From: an uncultured Halobacteriovorax sp.
Lineage (GTDB): Bacteria > Bdellovibrionota > Bacteriovoracia > Bacteriovoracales > Bacteriovoracaceae
DNA length: 64,000 nt
NCBI GenBank assembly: GCA_913061265.1
Contig: CAJXVS010000007.1
Location: 248,001 to 312,000 of the forward strand
Direction: 5' to 3'
Position numbers and translations under genes: made by a program. Positions 9,095 through 18,607 of the stretch are shown here, one piece after another. The number at the start of each line of letters is the position of its first letter. Within the stretch, counting starts at the first letter, position 1. The notes beneath the pieces were generated by a model. The model was not told the DNA's origin and did no database searches. It was given only the letters and a program-made list of their open reading frames with translations.

Positions 9095-9142
9095 AAGTAC
9101 CTGAATTTACTAGTCAAATTCAGGTACTTCCCTCAGCTTTTT
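9095..9142 (+). terminator. Strong terminator after the deoxynucleoside kinase gene
   Basis: A 14-bp perfect inverted repeat (9095-9108 with 9116-9129, loop of seven) is followed by a T-rich stretch ending CTTTTTATT. It lies 23 bases past the kinase stop. Confidence 0.75.
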
Positions 9143-9191
9143 ATTAAGCTAACCCCCTAAAATCCCGAAAAGAACTATAAGGAAAGACTCA

Positions 9192-10526
9192 ATGACTCTA
9201 TTGAAACACCGTTTGGTGGTTCTCCTATTTCTATTTCTCCCTAGGCTGCTTTACGCGGGCCCGGATGACTATGATTCTCATCTAACAAGTAAAGGCCTTG
9301 CTTCTTTAAAAGAACAAGCCGAGATTGATACGGCCTATTCCTTGAGACTCGATAATCTTTTGGAAAATAGGACAGATAAGAGCGAGACAACATCTATTGA
9401 TCATCAAAAAGAAATCTTGAGGGATGTTCAGGGCAGAGTAAAGCTAGAGCTCGAATCTATTGGTTTTTCTTATCCCGCTTTTAAAAGAGGGGTTATTGAT
9501 TCAGATTTAGGAAAGCTTAAAGAGTTTAAAGAACTTCTTTATGTAAAAAGTAAAAAGTCAGATCAACTTCTCTCCTTTTTAAAAGGTGCGGGAAGTGAGA
9601 AATCAAAAGCTGTTTTGAAAAAGGTCTTAGATAGATACCCTTCTCAAAAGAGGTATGTGCTTAACCCTTCAATTACCAATGATAAATTGCGAGTGATCTT
9701 TAAGAAGCATATTGTCCTCCAGCACTATTTACATGAGCTTCCTGGCATTGCTGACTCTCTTCATTATTATGAGCTTGGTATCTTGGCGGAAGAAGAGTTT
9801 ATCAAAGAGTTAAAGACAAACCTTTTTCATAATGGACCTCATGCGGGCTTTTGGAAGTTCTTCTCTGAACAAACTCTTCCTGCAATGATCGGAAGTGATA
9901 AATTAGTTAAGACATTCTTTTTAAATACTCCTTATGAAGGGGAGAAGATGAAGGGAGGCTTTGTTCCTCCAAGCTACCCAGGACCTCTTTCTTTAGAGGG
10001 TTATATTCATGTGGCCTTTGACCGTTTAAGCCAAGGGACCAGGGGAGGGGTGTCTAAGATCTTCGAAGAGATTAGAAAGTTCAAAGGACAATCTGATGTG
10101 GAGAAGATGAGTAGCCTCTTATTTGATAACCCTCGTAGCACTCAAGAGCAGATCTCAATGCTTATTGACCTGGCCACGGAGGATTTAAATCTTAATGATC
10201 AGCAAAGGACTAAGTTGATTCAATTATTAGAGAAAATAAGAAAGAGGCTGAGATCTTATATTTCTTTTGTGACTGAAAATATTGAATTTAAGATTGAAGG
10301 GCAGCTTCCCGTTTTAAAGATTAGAAAGAACGAAAAAGAGACGGTTGTCTTTAAAAGTAGCGCCAAGCTTCTGAGTATTACTAAAGTAAGCGGCGCGTCT
10401 GTTTCAGAGCCTAGAATTTTAGATGATGCTTTAGTTTTCGGTGATGAGTTAAAAGAAGAGATCATGAATATCCTCAAGAAAGAGGAAGCTCTGAACGGGG
10501 CTCCTTTCCTAGAAGCAATCGAATAA
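9192..10526 (+). CDS. Large exported protein, unknown function
   Basis: 444 residues with a clear signal peptide (LVVLLFLFLPRLLYAGP, cleavage near residue 24). The mature protein is mostly helical and highly charged, with a Pro/Gly-rich stretch at about residues 252-275 (GGFVPPSYPGPLSLEGYIH). It has no cysteine-rich or catalytic motif that I recognise. A His/Tyr-rich stretch near residues 175-195 (HIVLQHYLHELPG, LHYYELG) could bind metal. Preceded by a terminator and followed by a metallopeptidase gene 115 bases on, with its own ribosome-binding site. Confidence 0.6.
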   Translation: MTLLKHRLVVLLFLFLPRLLYAGPDDYDSHLTSKGLASLKEQAEIDTAYSLRLDNLLENRTDKSETTSIDHQKEILRDVQGRVKLELESIGFSYPAFKRGVIDSDLGKLKEFKELLYVKSKKSDQLLSFLKGAGSEKSKAVLKKVLDRYPSQKRYVLNPSITNDKLRVIFKKHIVLQHYLHELPGIADSLHYYELGILAEEEFIKELKTNLFHNGPHAGFWKFFSEQTLPAMIGSDKLVKTFFLNTPYEGEKMKGGFVPPSYPGPLSLEGYIHVAFDRLSQGTRGGVSKIFEEIRKFKGQSDVEKMSSLLFDNPRSTQEQISMLIDLATEDLNLNDQQRTKLIQLLEKIRKRLRSYISFVTENIEFKIEGQLPVLKIRKNEKETVVFKSSAKLLSITKVSGASVSEPRILDDALVFGDELKEEIMNILKKEEALNGAPFLEAIE

Positions 10527-10641
10527 TCAAATCCGACCAAATTTTACGGTTACTACGTGTAAGTAAAGATAAGAAGCATTTCTAATCGTTGGGTACATAA
10601 TGAAGGAAGTTTTAAATTAGATTTTGATCAAGGAGGATCTT

Positions 10642-11490
10642 ATGCTTAAAAAAGCACTAGTTTTAATTTCCATCTTAGCTGTTCCAGCCTCTTTCGCTTG
10701 CGATATGCACGGTAACACTGGGTTCATGCCTGAAAATGATATGCAAATTGCTGTAGGAGACAAGTCTGCCAATGACATGACGGAAGAAAAATTCAACGCC
10801 ATCATTGATAAAGTTGAAGCGGTTTATAAAAAAGTCGTTAAAGAGAAAAAAGCAATTCTTAAAGTAAAAAGAAAATGGAAGAACAATACAGTTAACGCCA
10901 GCGCTCAACAAATGTGGAAGTACTGGATCGTAAATATGTACGGTGGTCTTGCAAGACATCCAGATGTTTCTGCTGATGGATTCGCTATGGTTGTTTGCCA
11001 TGAGTTAGGACATCATCTAGGTGGAGCGCCAAGATACACGGGCTGGGCATCTAATGAAGGTCAGGCTGATTACTTTGGTTCTATGAAATGTTTTAGAAGA
11101 GTTTTTGAGAATGACGACAACGTTACTATCATCTCTAAAATGGAAATTGATTTAGAAGCTAAGGATAAGTGTAATACTTCTTTTACTAACGAAGGTGAAG
11201 TGGCTCTTTGTATAAGAGCGGCCATGGCAGGAAAATCACTAGCTAAACTTCTTAATAGAGGAAGATCTGTTAGTTTTAAGACTCCTGATACGTCAGTAGT
11301 CGATCAAACAAATAATAAGCACCCGGCTGGTCAGTGTAGATTAGACACTTACTTTCAAGGGGCTCTTTGTACAAAAGAATGGTCCAGTGAAGTTGATCCA
11401 AAAGACCCAACAAAAGGTGTTTGTAATAGATCAGAAAATTACGACCTTGGTGTAAGACCACTATGTTGGTACAAACCATCTGAAAGCTAA
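10642..11490 (+). CDS. Exported zinc metallopeptidase (HExxH gluzincin-like)
   Basis: The ATG at 10642 follows a perfect AGGAGG, so it is preferred over 10624. The protein has 282 residues and a signal peptide ending in PASFA before the first mature Cys. The zinc motif HELGHH sits near residue 125, followed 21-27 residues on by NEGQADYFGS, where the Glu can be the third zinc ligand (gluzincin arrangement). Six or more Cys in the mature part suggest disulphides. The family is not certain: it resembles M48-like or other secreted gluzincins. A role in protein digestion outside the cytoplasm is inferred. Confidence 0.75.
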   Translation: MLKKALVLISILAVPASFACDMHGNTGFMPENDMQIAVGDKSANDMTEEKFNAIIDKVEAVYKKVVKEKKAILKVKRKWKNNTVNASAQQMWKYWIVNMYGGLARHPDVSADGFAMVVCHELGHHLGGAPRYTGWASNEGQADYFGSMKCFRRVFENDDNVTIISKMEIDLEAKDKCNTSFTNEGEVALCIRAAMAGKSLAKLLNRGRSVSFKTPDTSVVDQTNNKHPAGQCRLDTYFQGALCTKEWSSEVDPKDPTKGVCNRSENYDLGVRPLCWYKPSES

Positions 11491-11505
11491 AAAACTTTAT
11501 AATAA

Positions 11506-11534
11506 GGGGAAGCTTAGGCTTCCTCTTTTTTTTT
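11506..11534 (+). terminator. Terminator after the metallopeptidase gene
   Basis: GGGGAAGC / GCTTCCTC stem (one G-U pair) with a TTAG loop, followed by nine T residues. It lies 15 bases after the stop at 11490. Confidence 0.85.
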
Positions 11535-11608
11535 CTTCTTATAATCTTCTTTCAAAACAAGTCCCCAGAGTATAAAAATAGTCTAAATCTTTTAAGGAAA
11601 TTAAATTT

Positions 11609-12466
11609 ATGCTTTTGAGTATAAGAGCTCTCATTTTTATTTGCTTTCTTGTAGGCCAAAACCTCTTTGCTCAGGCAACAGGTTCGATGCTTCGAGAAGA
11701 ACTTCCTCTATGGGAAGCTGGTCTGGGGGTCATAACCGCCTCTGTACCTGATTACCCAGGGGCAGGTCACTCAACCTTCCATACGGTTCCTATTCCAGGT
11801 TTTGTTTATCGAGGTAAGAGAGTCAGGGCCGATGAAGATGGCGGGCTTAGAGCCAGGTTTTATAAAACGGAAAACTGGGAGTTTGATCTAAGTGTTGGGG
11901 GCAGTCTCCCTGCTAATAGTGATGAAAATGCTGAAAGAAAAGGTATGCCAGATTTGGATACAATGGGAGAGATTGGTCCGACCTTTATTTGGAAGATCAT
12001 CAAACCTACAACAGATAACCCTCATAAACTTATCCTGAGTATTCCTATTAGAATTGCTGCTAGTACGGATCTTAAACATTGGAATATGAAAGGGATTATC
12101 TTTAATCCCATTCTCATATACATGCGCGAAAGAGTCTTCCTGCCTAAGCTAACTTTTATCCTAGGAGTTGATGCACGTTTTGCTAGTGATACTTTTATGG
12201 ATCATTTTTATTCAGTAGCTAGCGAATATTCAACTCCTAACCGGCCTTTTTATGAAGGCAAGGCTGGTTACATGGGAACAAACCTAACCGCTGGCTTTAC
12301 TTATTTATTAGGAAAAAGCTTAAGCCTCTTTGGCGGGGTGATCCAATCGAGTCTTCATGGTGCTTCGAATGAAGAGAGCCCACTTCTAGTAAGTAGAAAT
12401 AATACTGCCTATGCCCTTGGAATGGTGTGGTGGTTTCTAGAGAGTAAGAAAACTGGTGTTCGCTGA
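11609..12466 (+). CDS. MipA/OmpV family outer-membrane protein
   Basis: 285 residues with a signal peptide (residues 1-21). The mature N-terminus reads LWEAGLGVITASVPDYPGAGHS, matching the MipA/OmpV hallmark 'G.G.....PdYpGs', and the rest shows amphipathic strands (RARFYKTENWEFDLSVGGSLPAN, GMVWWFLE at the end). The C-terminal residues after the last strand are short and charged instead of ending in Phe. MipA was described as a scaffold for murein synthesis enzymes in E. coli, while OmpV proteins are osmoregulated porin-like barrels; which applies here is unknown. Monocistronic between two intergenic gaps. Confidence 0.75.
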   Translation: MLLSIRALIFICFLVGQNLFAQATGSMLREELPLWEAGLGVITASVPDYPGAGHSTFHTVPIPGFVYRGKRVRADEDGGLRARFYKTENWEFDLSVGGSLPANSDENAERKGMPDLDTMGEIGPTFIWKIIKPTTDNPHKLILSIPIRIAASTDLKHWNMKGIIFNPILIYMRERVFLPKLTFILGVDARFASDTFMDHFYSVASEYSTPNRPFYEGKAGYMGTNLTAGFTYLLGKSLSLFGGVIQSSLHGASNEESPLLVSRNNTAYALGMVWWFLESKKTGVR

Positions 12467-12625
12467 GTCATTTTGGCCTGCCGCAACACGTAGGCCTTGA
12501 TTAAAATCAGAGAGTTGCACTTTGGTATTATGCACAACCGTTAAAAACTTCCTTAAAAAACATAAGACAGAACGAGCTAGGCCTTTTAAAATTTAAAGGT
12601 TAGGTGTTTAGAAAGGGAGTTCTAA

Positions 12626-13798
12626 ATGAAGTTTTTATGTGTCAATGGATTGGCCAGAGTTGTGATCTTAGCATCACTCGTTTTTTCTCAATCAGTCTCA
12701 TCTCAAATCTTAAAAGAATATAAAGCAGGTAAGAGAACTATCTCTGTTGCTTCTTATAATGCTGAAAATCTTTTTGATGAAAAGCATGATGATGGTAAGA
12801 ATGATTGGACCTACCTTCCTTTAAAAGAAAAAAGAAAGTCTAAAGAAGTTCAAAAATACTGTGAAAGGCTTAGGAATTATTACTACCGTTTCAATTGTTT
12901 AAATCTAGATTGGAGCGTAAAGAACCTGCACAAGAAACTACACCAACTTGCCCGAGTGATTAAGGTTATGGACAAGGGTGATTCTCCAGATATTATTGTT
13001 TTCCAAGAAGTAGAAAACTATCGTGTTCTGAAGATGTTAAGAGACGTGGCCCTTAAGGGGGAAGGATATAAGGAAGTTGTTCTTATTGAAGGTCCCGATA
13101 GCCGTGGTATTGATGTAGGAATCCTTTCTAAGTTTCCACTTTCAGGTAAAGCAAAGATTCATCAAGTTGACCTAACTTCTCACTTTCCAAGAAGAACGAA
13201 GGTTCCTCAAACAAGACCTATTCTTGATGCTACTTTCAAAGTTTATGGATCAAAGCTTAGAGTGCTTGGGAATCATTGGCCGAGTCAATCTCATGATGAT
13301 GAGACACGTGATATCGCTGCTAAGACACTTCTTGACGCCGTAAAGTCTTCTAAAGTTCCAACCATTGCCTTAGGGGATTACAATACTCACCCAAGTGATA
13401 ATCCTCATGGAATTAATCAATGGCTCCACGATGATAGTGCTCGTGCTTTCTTTTATGATTCTGAGAGGGAAGCTAACAATCAGCCTTATCCTCTTGTTAA
13501 AGCTAACTCTAGAGGAACACATCATTACCGCGGTAAGTGGACGAGCCTAGATAAGATCTTTGTTCTTCAAGACTCTTTTAAGAATGCTTGCGGAGGTTAT
13601 TTTAGTACTTGTTTAAGACCGCTTTGGGATTCTTTTCAAATTATTAGAAAAAGTTTTATGCTCGAAGATGTGACTTTTAGAGATCCAGAAACAGGCGAAG
13701 AAGTGACTTACAAAGATGTTCCTCAGCGTTTTGATGCTGAGACAGGAGAAGGATACTCCGATCACCTCCCCGTTGTTCTGAATATAGAAGTTCGTTAG
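12626..13798 (+). CDS. Exported endonuclease/exonuclease/phosphatase (EEP) family protein
   Basis: 390 residues with a signal peptide (ARVVILASLVFSQSVSSQ). The EEP active-site series is complete: SYNAENLFDE (Asn), VFQEVEN (metal-binding Glu), NHWPSQS, ALGDYNTHP (Asp/Asn pair) and the terminal GYSDHLPVVL (Asp-His). The length and the NLFDE start resemble secreted extracellular nucleases of marine bacteria and Bdellovibrionota. Substrate could be DNA, RNA or phospholipid headgroups; the nuclease reading is favoured but unproven. AAGGGAG precedes the ATG. The NADAR gene starts 32 bases later. Confidence 0.8.
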   Translation: MKFLCVNGLARVVILASLVFSQSVSSQILKEYKAGKRTISVASYNAENLFDEKHDDGKNDWTYLPLKEKRKSKEVQKYCERLRNYYYRFNCLNLDWSVKNLHKKLHQLARVIKVMDKGDSPDIIVFQEVENYRVLKMLRDVALKGEGYKEVVLIEGPDSRGIDVGILSKFPLSGKAKIHQVDLTSHFPRRTKVPQTRPILDATFKVYGSKLRVLGNHWPSQSHDDETRDIAAKTLLDAVKSSKVPTIALGDYNTHPSDNPHGINQWLHDDSARAFFYDSEREANNQPYPLVKANSRGTHHYRGKWTSLDKIFVLQDSFKNACGGYFSTCLRPLWDSFQIIRKSFMLEDVTFRDPETGEEVTYKDVPQRFDAETGEGYSDHLPVVLNIEVR

Positions 13799-13829
13799 TT
13801 TTTTGCTAACAATATAAGGGGTTATCAAA

Positions 13830-14465
13830 ATGAAATTCATTAGCGTTGCTCTATTGATGATGAGCACGCTTCTTGTTGCTGGAGATTATCCTGGTGATTG
13901 GTGGCGTGAAGTTCCAAGAGATCAGTCTAATAGCTGGGAAGTTCTTCCACAGGATGCTTTAAAGGGCGAAGTCATACTCTCGAAAAGAACCGAACTTGGT
14001 ATCTTTTCAAATCTTGGTGAATCTGAATTTGAATTTGAAGGAGTCTTTTACAAGTCCGTTGAAGGCCTTTGGCAAAAACTAAAGTACCCCGACCCTATGG
14101 ATAAAAAAGATCCTCGTCATAAGTTTATTTATCCTTATACAAGAGATGAAGTCTCTAGGCTCTCTATGTGGGAGTCAAAAAAGGCTGGGGATATGGCGAA
14201 TAAGATTAATAAAGAAAATGGAATCAAGTTTGTCTCATATAGAGGTAAGCGTTTTGAATACAAAGACATGTCCGCAGGCTCACAATTTCACTATAAATTA
14301 ATTCGTGGTGCCATGGAGGCGAAAGTTTTTCAAAATGAAAATATTAAAGAGCTTCTTTTAAAAACAAGAGGACTGATCCTAAGAGCGGATCATAAGATTG
14401 GGCTGAACAAGCCACCCGCATATAAATACTTTGATATTTATATGGATATTAGATCTAACCTTTAG
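13830..14465 (+). CDS. Exported NADAR (YbiA-like) domain protein
   Basis: 211 residues. A short signal peptide (MKFISVALLMMSTLLVAG) precedes a domain that follows the NADAR/YbiA pattern: GIFSNLGESEFEFEGVFYKSVEGLWQ (compare the E. coli motif for substrate pocket and conserved Glu, here Glu78), then an A-x-A-K helix region (LIRGAMEAKVFQNENIKELLLKT) and the GLILRAD segment where YbiA has 'LvEht'. The usual Trp-Gly motif at the end is not evident; KPPAYKYFDIYMDIR takes its place. Known NADAR proteins are cytosolic N-glycosidases acting on ADP-ribose or riboflavin intermediates, so export is unusual. The NPP gene follows with an ATG just past the stop. Confidence 0.65.
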   Translation: MKFISVALLMMSTLLVAGDYPGDWWREVPRDQSNSWEVLPQDALKGEVILSKRTELGIFSNLGESEFEFEGVFYKSVEGLWQKLKYPDPMDKKDPRHKFIYPYTRDEVSRLSMWESKKAGDMANKINKENGIKFVSYRGKRFEYKDMSAGSQFHYKLIRGAMEAKVFQNENIKELLLKTRGLILRADHKIGLNKPPAYKYFDIYMDIRSNL

Positions 14466-14472
14466 GCCTCCT

Positions 14473-15729
14473 ATGAAAAATTTAAAAATTCTTTCTCTAT
14501 TATTGATTGTAGCTTTTTCATCCTGCTCAAAGGACGAGCCGGTTTTAGGTGAACCTAAAAAGCCAGTTCAAGAAATAAATGAAATTCAAAAGAATTCACC
14601 TTATGTGATCTTGGTCTCCTTTGATGGTTACCGCCATGACTACACAAAGAAATATAGACCTTCAAATATAAGAACTTTTATAAAAGGTGGAGTTGAAGCT
14701 GAAGGAATTATCCCCGTTTACCCATCCCTCACTTTTCCGAATCATTACGCCTTAGTAACAGGTATGCGTTCTGAGAATCATGGAATTGTTCAAAATAAGT
14801 TTTATGATCCTCTTAGAGATGAGGTTTATCATTTTATGAAAAGCTCAGGAAAAGACGGTTCATGGTATACAGGGGAGCCTCTTTGGAAGACTGCTTCAAA
14901 GCAAGGCTTAAAGGCCGCCTCATACTTCTGGGTAGGCTCTGATGCTAAAGGAAATTATCCAGATTATTGGTATCGCTATGACGGAAGAACTTCTAAGGCC
15001 AAAAGAGTCGATCAGGTTCTTGATTGGTTAAAACTACCTCTAGGAAGCCGGCCAAACTTTATCACTCTTTATTTCTCAGAAGTTGATTCTAGAGGGCATA
15101 AGTATGGGCCTGATTCAGCTGAAGTAGAGAAGGCCGTTCACAATGTAGATAAAGCTCTTGGTAGGTTGATGGAAGGACTCGAAGAGATCAACCTTCCTGT
15201 AAATGTTATTCTAGCTTCAGATCATGGCATGCAAGAGCTCTATGAAGATAAAGTTCTCTTTCTTGATGATTATATTAAAGATTTGAGTGGCGTACGAGTC
15301 GTTGGTGGTGGAGCCCATACCAACCTCTATATTCCTAACTCTAAAATCAGAGAAAAGGTTTTTCAAGAATTGAGAAAGGCTTCACACTTAAGTGTGTATA
15401 AAAAAGAAAACATACCAAAACACTTTGGTTATTCAAATAATCAAAGGATTGGCGACTTAGTTATCTCAACTCATTCGCCTTATTATCTAAAGCAATTAAG
15501 AAGTTCAGGTAACTCTGTAAAAGGAGCTACACACGGCTTTGAGCCTCTTAAAACTCCTTCTATGAATGGGATCTTCTACGCTAAAGGACCAAACTTCAAA
15601 AAGGGAATGAAGATTCCTGCTTTTGAAAATATTCATGTTTATCCGATGATCCTTGAAATTTTGGGTCTAAAGCTAGATCATAAAATAGATGGGAGTGCCA
15701 AAGTTTTAAAACCGATTCTGGCTGAATAA
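14473..15729 (+). CDS. Nucleotide pyrophosphatase/phosphodiesterase (NPP) family lipoprotein
   Basis: The ATG at 14473 begins a lipoprotein signal peptide with lipobox FSSC (Cys17), so it is preferred to the open frame from 14431. The 419-residue protein has the alkaline-phosphatase-superfamily NPP motifs in order: LVSFDGYRHDY (first metal Asp), PSLTFPNHYALVTG (Thr nucleophile), EVDSRGHKYGP, LASDHGM (Asp-His) and ATHGFEP (last His). These enzymes split nucleotide pyrophosphates and phosphodiester bonds outside the cytoplasm. It lies between the exported NADAR gene and the mtn genes and may share their transcript, since mtnB starts five bases after its stop. Confidence 0.85.
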   Translation: MKNLKILSLLLIVAFSSCSKDEPVLGEPKKPVQEINEIQKNSPYVILVSFDGYRHDYTKKYRPSNIRTFIKGGVEAEGIIPVYPSLTFPNHYALVTGMRSENHGIVQNKFYDPLRDEVYHFMKSSGKDGSWYTGEPLWKTASKQGLKAASYFWVGSDAKGNYPDYWYRYDGRTSKAKRVDQVLDWLKLPLGSRPNFITLYFSEVDSRGHKYGPDSAEVEKAVHNVDKALGRLMEGLEEINLPVNVILASDHGMQELYEDKVLFLDDYIKDLSGVRVVGGGAHTNLYIPNSKIREKVFQELRKASHLSVYKKENIPKHFGYSNNQRIGDLVISTHSPYYLKQLRSSGNSVKGATHGFEPLKTPSMNGIFYAKGPNFKKGMKIPAFENIHVYPMILEILGLKLDHKIDGSAKVLKPILAE

Positions 15730-15734
15730 AAAAT

Positions 15735-16358
15735 ATGTTAACTGAAGTAGATTTAGGCCAAATGGTTCAATTGGTTAAAGTCATAAATAAGATCTCAAAA
15801 GAAGGGCATACTCCTGCTACTGGCGGAAACTTCTCACTTCGAACTGAATCAGAAAACTCTTATATCATTTCAAAATCAGGGGTCGATAAAACGGCCTTTG
15901 GAATCGAAGATTTAATTCTTATTGATGAAAAAGGCGAGATCTATCCTGACTACCAAGGGGATGGAATCAAGACAAGCGATGAAACCTTGCTTCATTCTAT
16001 GATCTATGAAGAAACAAAAGCTGGCTGTGTTCTTCACACTCATATCCTTGAAGGCCTTCTCTGCGCTGAAAAACTAAGTTCTAATGATGAGTTCATCATG
16101 GAAGATCTAGAGCTACTCAAAGCCTTTTCTGGTCAAACAACTCATGAGACAAAGATTGTTACTCCGCTATTTGAAAATCATCAAGATATGGAAAAACTAA
16201 AAAAAGAAATCTCACCTAGGATTAAAGGAGAGAATATTTATGGTTTTATCTTAAAAGGCCACGGACTTTATGTCTGGGGATCAAATATTACAGAATGCCA
16301 TCGTCACCTTGATGCTTATACCTATCTTTTTAAATATTATTGGAACATGAGGAATTAG
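15735..16358 (+). CDS. mtnB: Methylthioribulose-1-phosphate dehydratase
   Basis: 207 residues of the class II aldolase/adducin fold. The start PATGGNFSLR is the sugar-phosphate loop, HTHILEG holds two zinc-binding His, and GHGLYVWG supplies the third, as in MtnB. The enzyme dehydrates 5-methylthioribulose-1-phosphate to a diketone, the substrate of MtnC. First mtn gene; its TAG overlaps the GTG start of mtnD. Confidence 0.85.
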   Translation: MLTEVDLGQMVQLVKVINKISKEGHTPATGGNFSLRTESENSYIISKSGVDKTAFGIEDLILIDEKGEIYPDYQGDGIKTSDETLLHSMIYEETKAGCVLHTHILEGLLCAEKLSSNDEFIMEDLELLKAFSGQTTHETKIVTPLFENHQDMEKLKKEISPRIKGENIYGFILKGHGLYVWGSNITECHRHLDAYTYLFKYYWNMRN

Positions 16359-16876
16359 TGGCCATCTTAAACATCCCTAAAGAAAATATTGTTATCAATG
16401 ACCTAGATCAAGTGACCAGCTTTCTAAAAGAGAGAGGAATCGATTTCTCAATTTGGGAAGCGAACAAGCCTCTAACAGATAAAGATACTCAGGAAGATAT
16501 TCTTAGCGCCTATGAGCATGAGCTGACTCCTTTTATGAAAGAAAAAGGATTTAAGACTGCGGATGTTATCTCTGTGAATCCAAAGACAGAAAATATTGAA
16601 GCGATTCGAGAGAAGTTCCTAAAAGAACATACTCATAGTGAAGATGAAGTTCGTTTCTTTGTTGATGGAGAGGGTCTCTTTTGGTTTCATGTAAAAGGTG
16701 AAGTCTTTAGCTTACTTTGTAAAAAGGGAGACTTTCTCTCGGTTCCAGCAGGCTATACCCATTGGTTTGACCTAGCTCCTGCCTATACAGTGAAGGCCAT
16801 TCGTATTTTTACTAGCATGGAAGGCTGGGTGGCCAATTATACAAATTCAGGAATTGATGAAAAATATAATAAGTAA
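16358..16876 (+). CDS. mtnD: Acireductone dioxygenase
   Basis: A cupin of 173 residues. Metal ligands EHTHSEDEVRFFVDG (two His and Glu) and GYTHWFD (third His) are exact ARD motifs. GTG at 16358 is preferred to the TTG at 16340 because GAGG lies five bases before it and because the protein then begins close to family members. The start overlaps the mtnB stop (TAGTG). The iron form yields the methionine precursor 4-methylthio-2-oxobutanoate, the nickel form an off-pathway product; sequence cannot tell which metal is used. Confidence 0.85.
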   Translation: MAILNIPKENIVINDLDQVTSFLKERGIDFSIWEANKPLTDKDTQEDILSAYEHELTPFMKEKGFKTADVISVNPKTENIEAIREKFLKEHTHSEDEVRFFVDGEGLFWFHVKGEVFSLLCKKGDFLSVPAGYTHWFDLAPAYTVKAIRIFTSMEGWVANYTNSGIDEKYNK

Positions 16877-16885
16877 GGAAGCTTT

Positions 16886-17557
16886 ATGACAAAATTTATT
16901 CTTATGGATATCGAGGGAACGACTTCTTCAATCTCTTTTGTTCATGAGACTCTCTTTCCTTATGCTAAAGAAAATATGCTCGAGTTTATTCGTGAAAACA
17001 AAGAAGTCCCTGAAGTCCAAGATATCCTAACTAAGCTATGTGCTGAACAAGGAAGTGGGTTAAGCCTCCCTGCAGCTGCCGAGCTTTTTAATAAATGGAT
17101 TGATGAAGATAAGAAGCATGGACTGCTCAAAAAGATTCAAGGGTTGATCTGGAAAGGTGGCTTTGAAAGCGGAGAACTTAAAGGGCACCTCTATCCCGAA
17201 GTGGCTTCAATTTTAAAAGAATGGAAAGGAAGAGGAGTTGAGTTAGGGATCTATTCTTCTGGTTCAGTTGAGGCCCAGAAGCTTCTTTTTAAGTACTCCG
17301 TAGAAGGAGACCTTACGACCTTGCTCAGCAATTATTTTGATACAGGGGTAGGTCATAAAAGAGAAGTTGATAGCTATATGAATATTATTAATGAACTTGG
17401 TGTTGAAGCAAATGAAGTTCTTTTTCTTTCTGATATTACTGAAGAGTTAGATGCCGCAAAGTCTGCAGGGCTTCAGGTAACGCAGCTCTTTAGAGATGAT
17501 TTACCTTCCACAAAGGATCACCCTCACGTGACAAGTTTTTCAGAATTAGAGATATAA
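16886..17557 (+). CDS. mtnC: Acireductone synthase (enolase-phosphatase E1)
   Basis: 223 residues of the HAD superfamily. The first motif is DIEGTTSSISFVHETLFPYA, the diagnostic MtnC sequence; the second HAD motif is IYSSGS, followed by HKREVDSY (Lys) and LFLSDITEELDAA (acidic motif). The enzyme enolises and dephosphorylates the diketone from MtnB to give acireductone for MtnD. AAGGAAG precedes the ATG and a terminator follows. Genes for the early salvage steps (mtnA, mtnK or mtnP, and MTA nucleosidase) are not in this window. Confidence 0.9.
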   Translation: MTKFILMDIEGTTSSISFVHETLFPYAKENMLEFIRENKEVPEVQDILTKLCAEQGSGLSLPAAAELFNKWIDEDKKHGLLKKIQGLIWKGGFESGELKGHLYPEVASILKEWKGRGVELGIYSSGSVEAQKLLFKYSVEGDLTTLLSNYFDTGVGHKREVDSYMNIINELGVEANEVLFLSDITEELDAAKSAGLQVTQLFRDDLPSTKDHPHVTSFSELEI

Positions 17558-17559
17558 TA

Positions 17560-17581
17560 AGGGCCCAAGGATCTGGGCCCT
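17560..17581. terminator. Bidirectional terminator between mtnC and the adenine deaminase gene
   Basis: An 8-bp perfect stem AGGGCCCA / TGGGCCCT with a six-base loop sits between two convergent genes (stops at 17557 and 17594). T-richness is modest on both sides. Confidence 0.65.
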
Positions 17582-17593
17582 CTTAACAAATAA

Positions 17594-18607
<1,014 letters not shown>

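Noticed and set aside
12475-12496. GGCCT / AGGCC stem after the MipA/OmpV gene
   Set aside because: Only five pairs with an irregular loop and no T run; not strong enough as a terminator.
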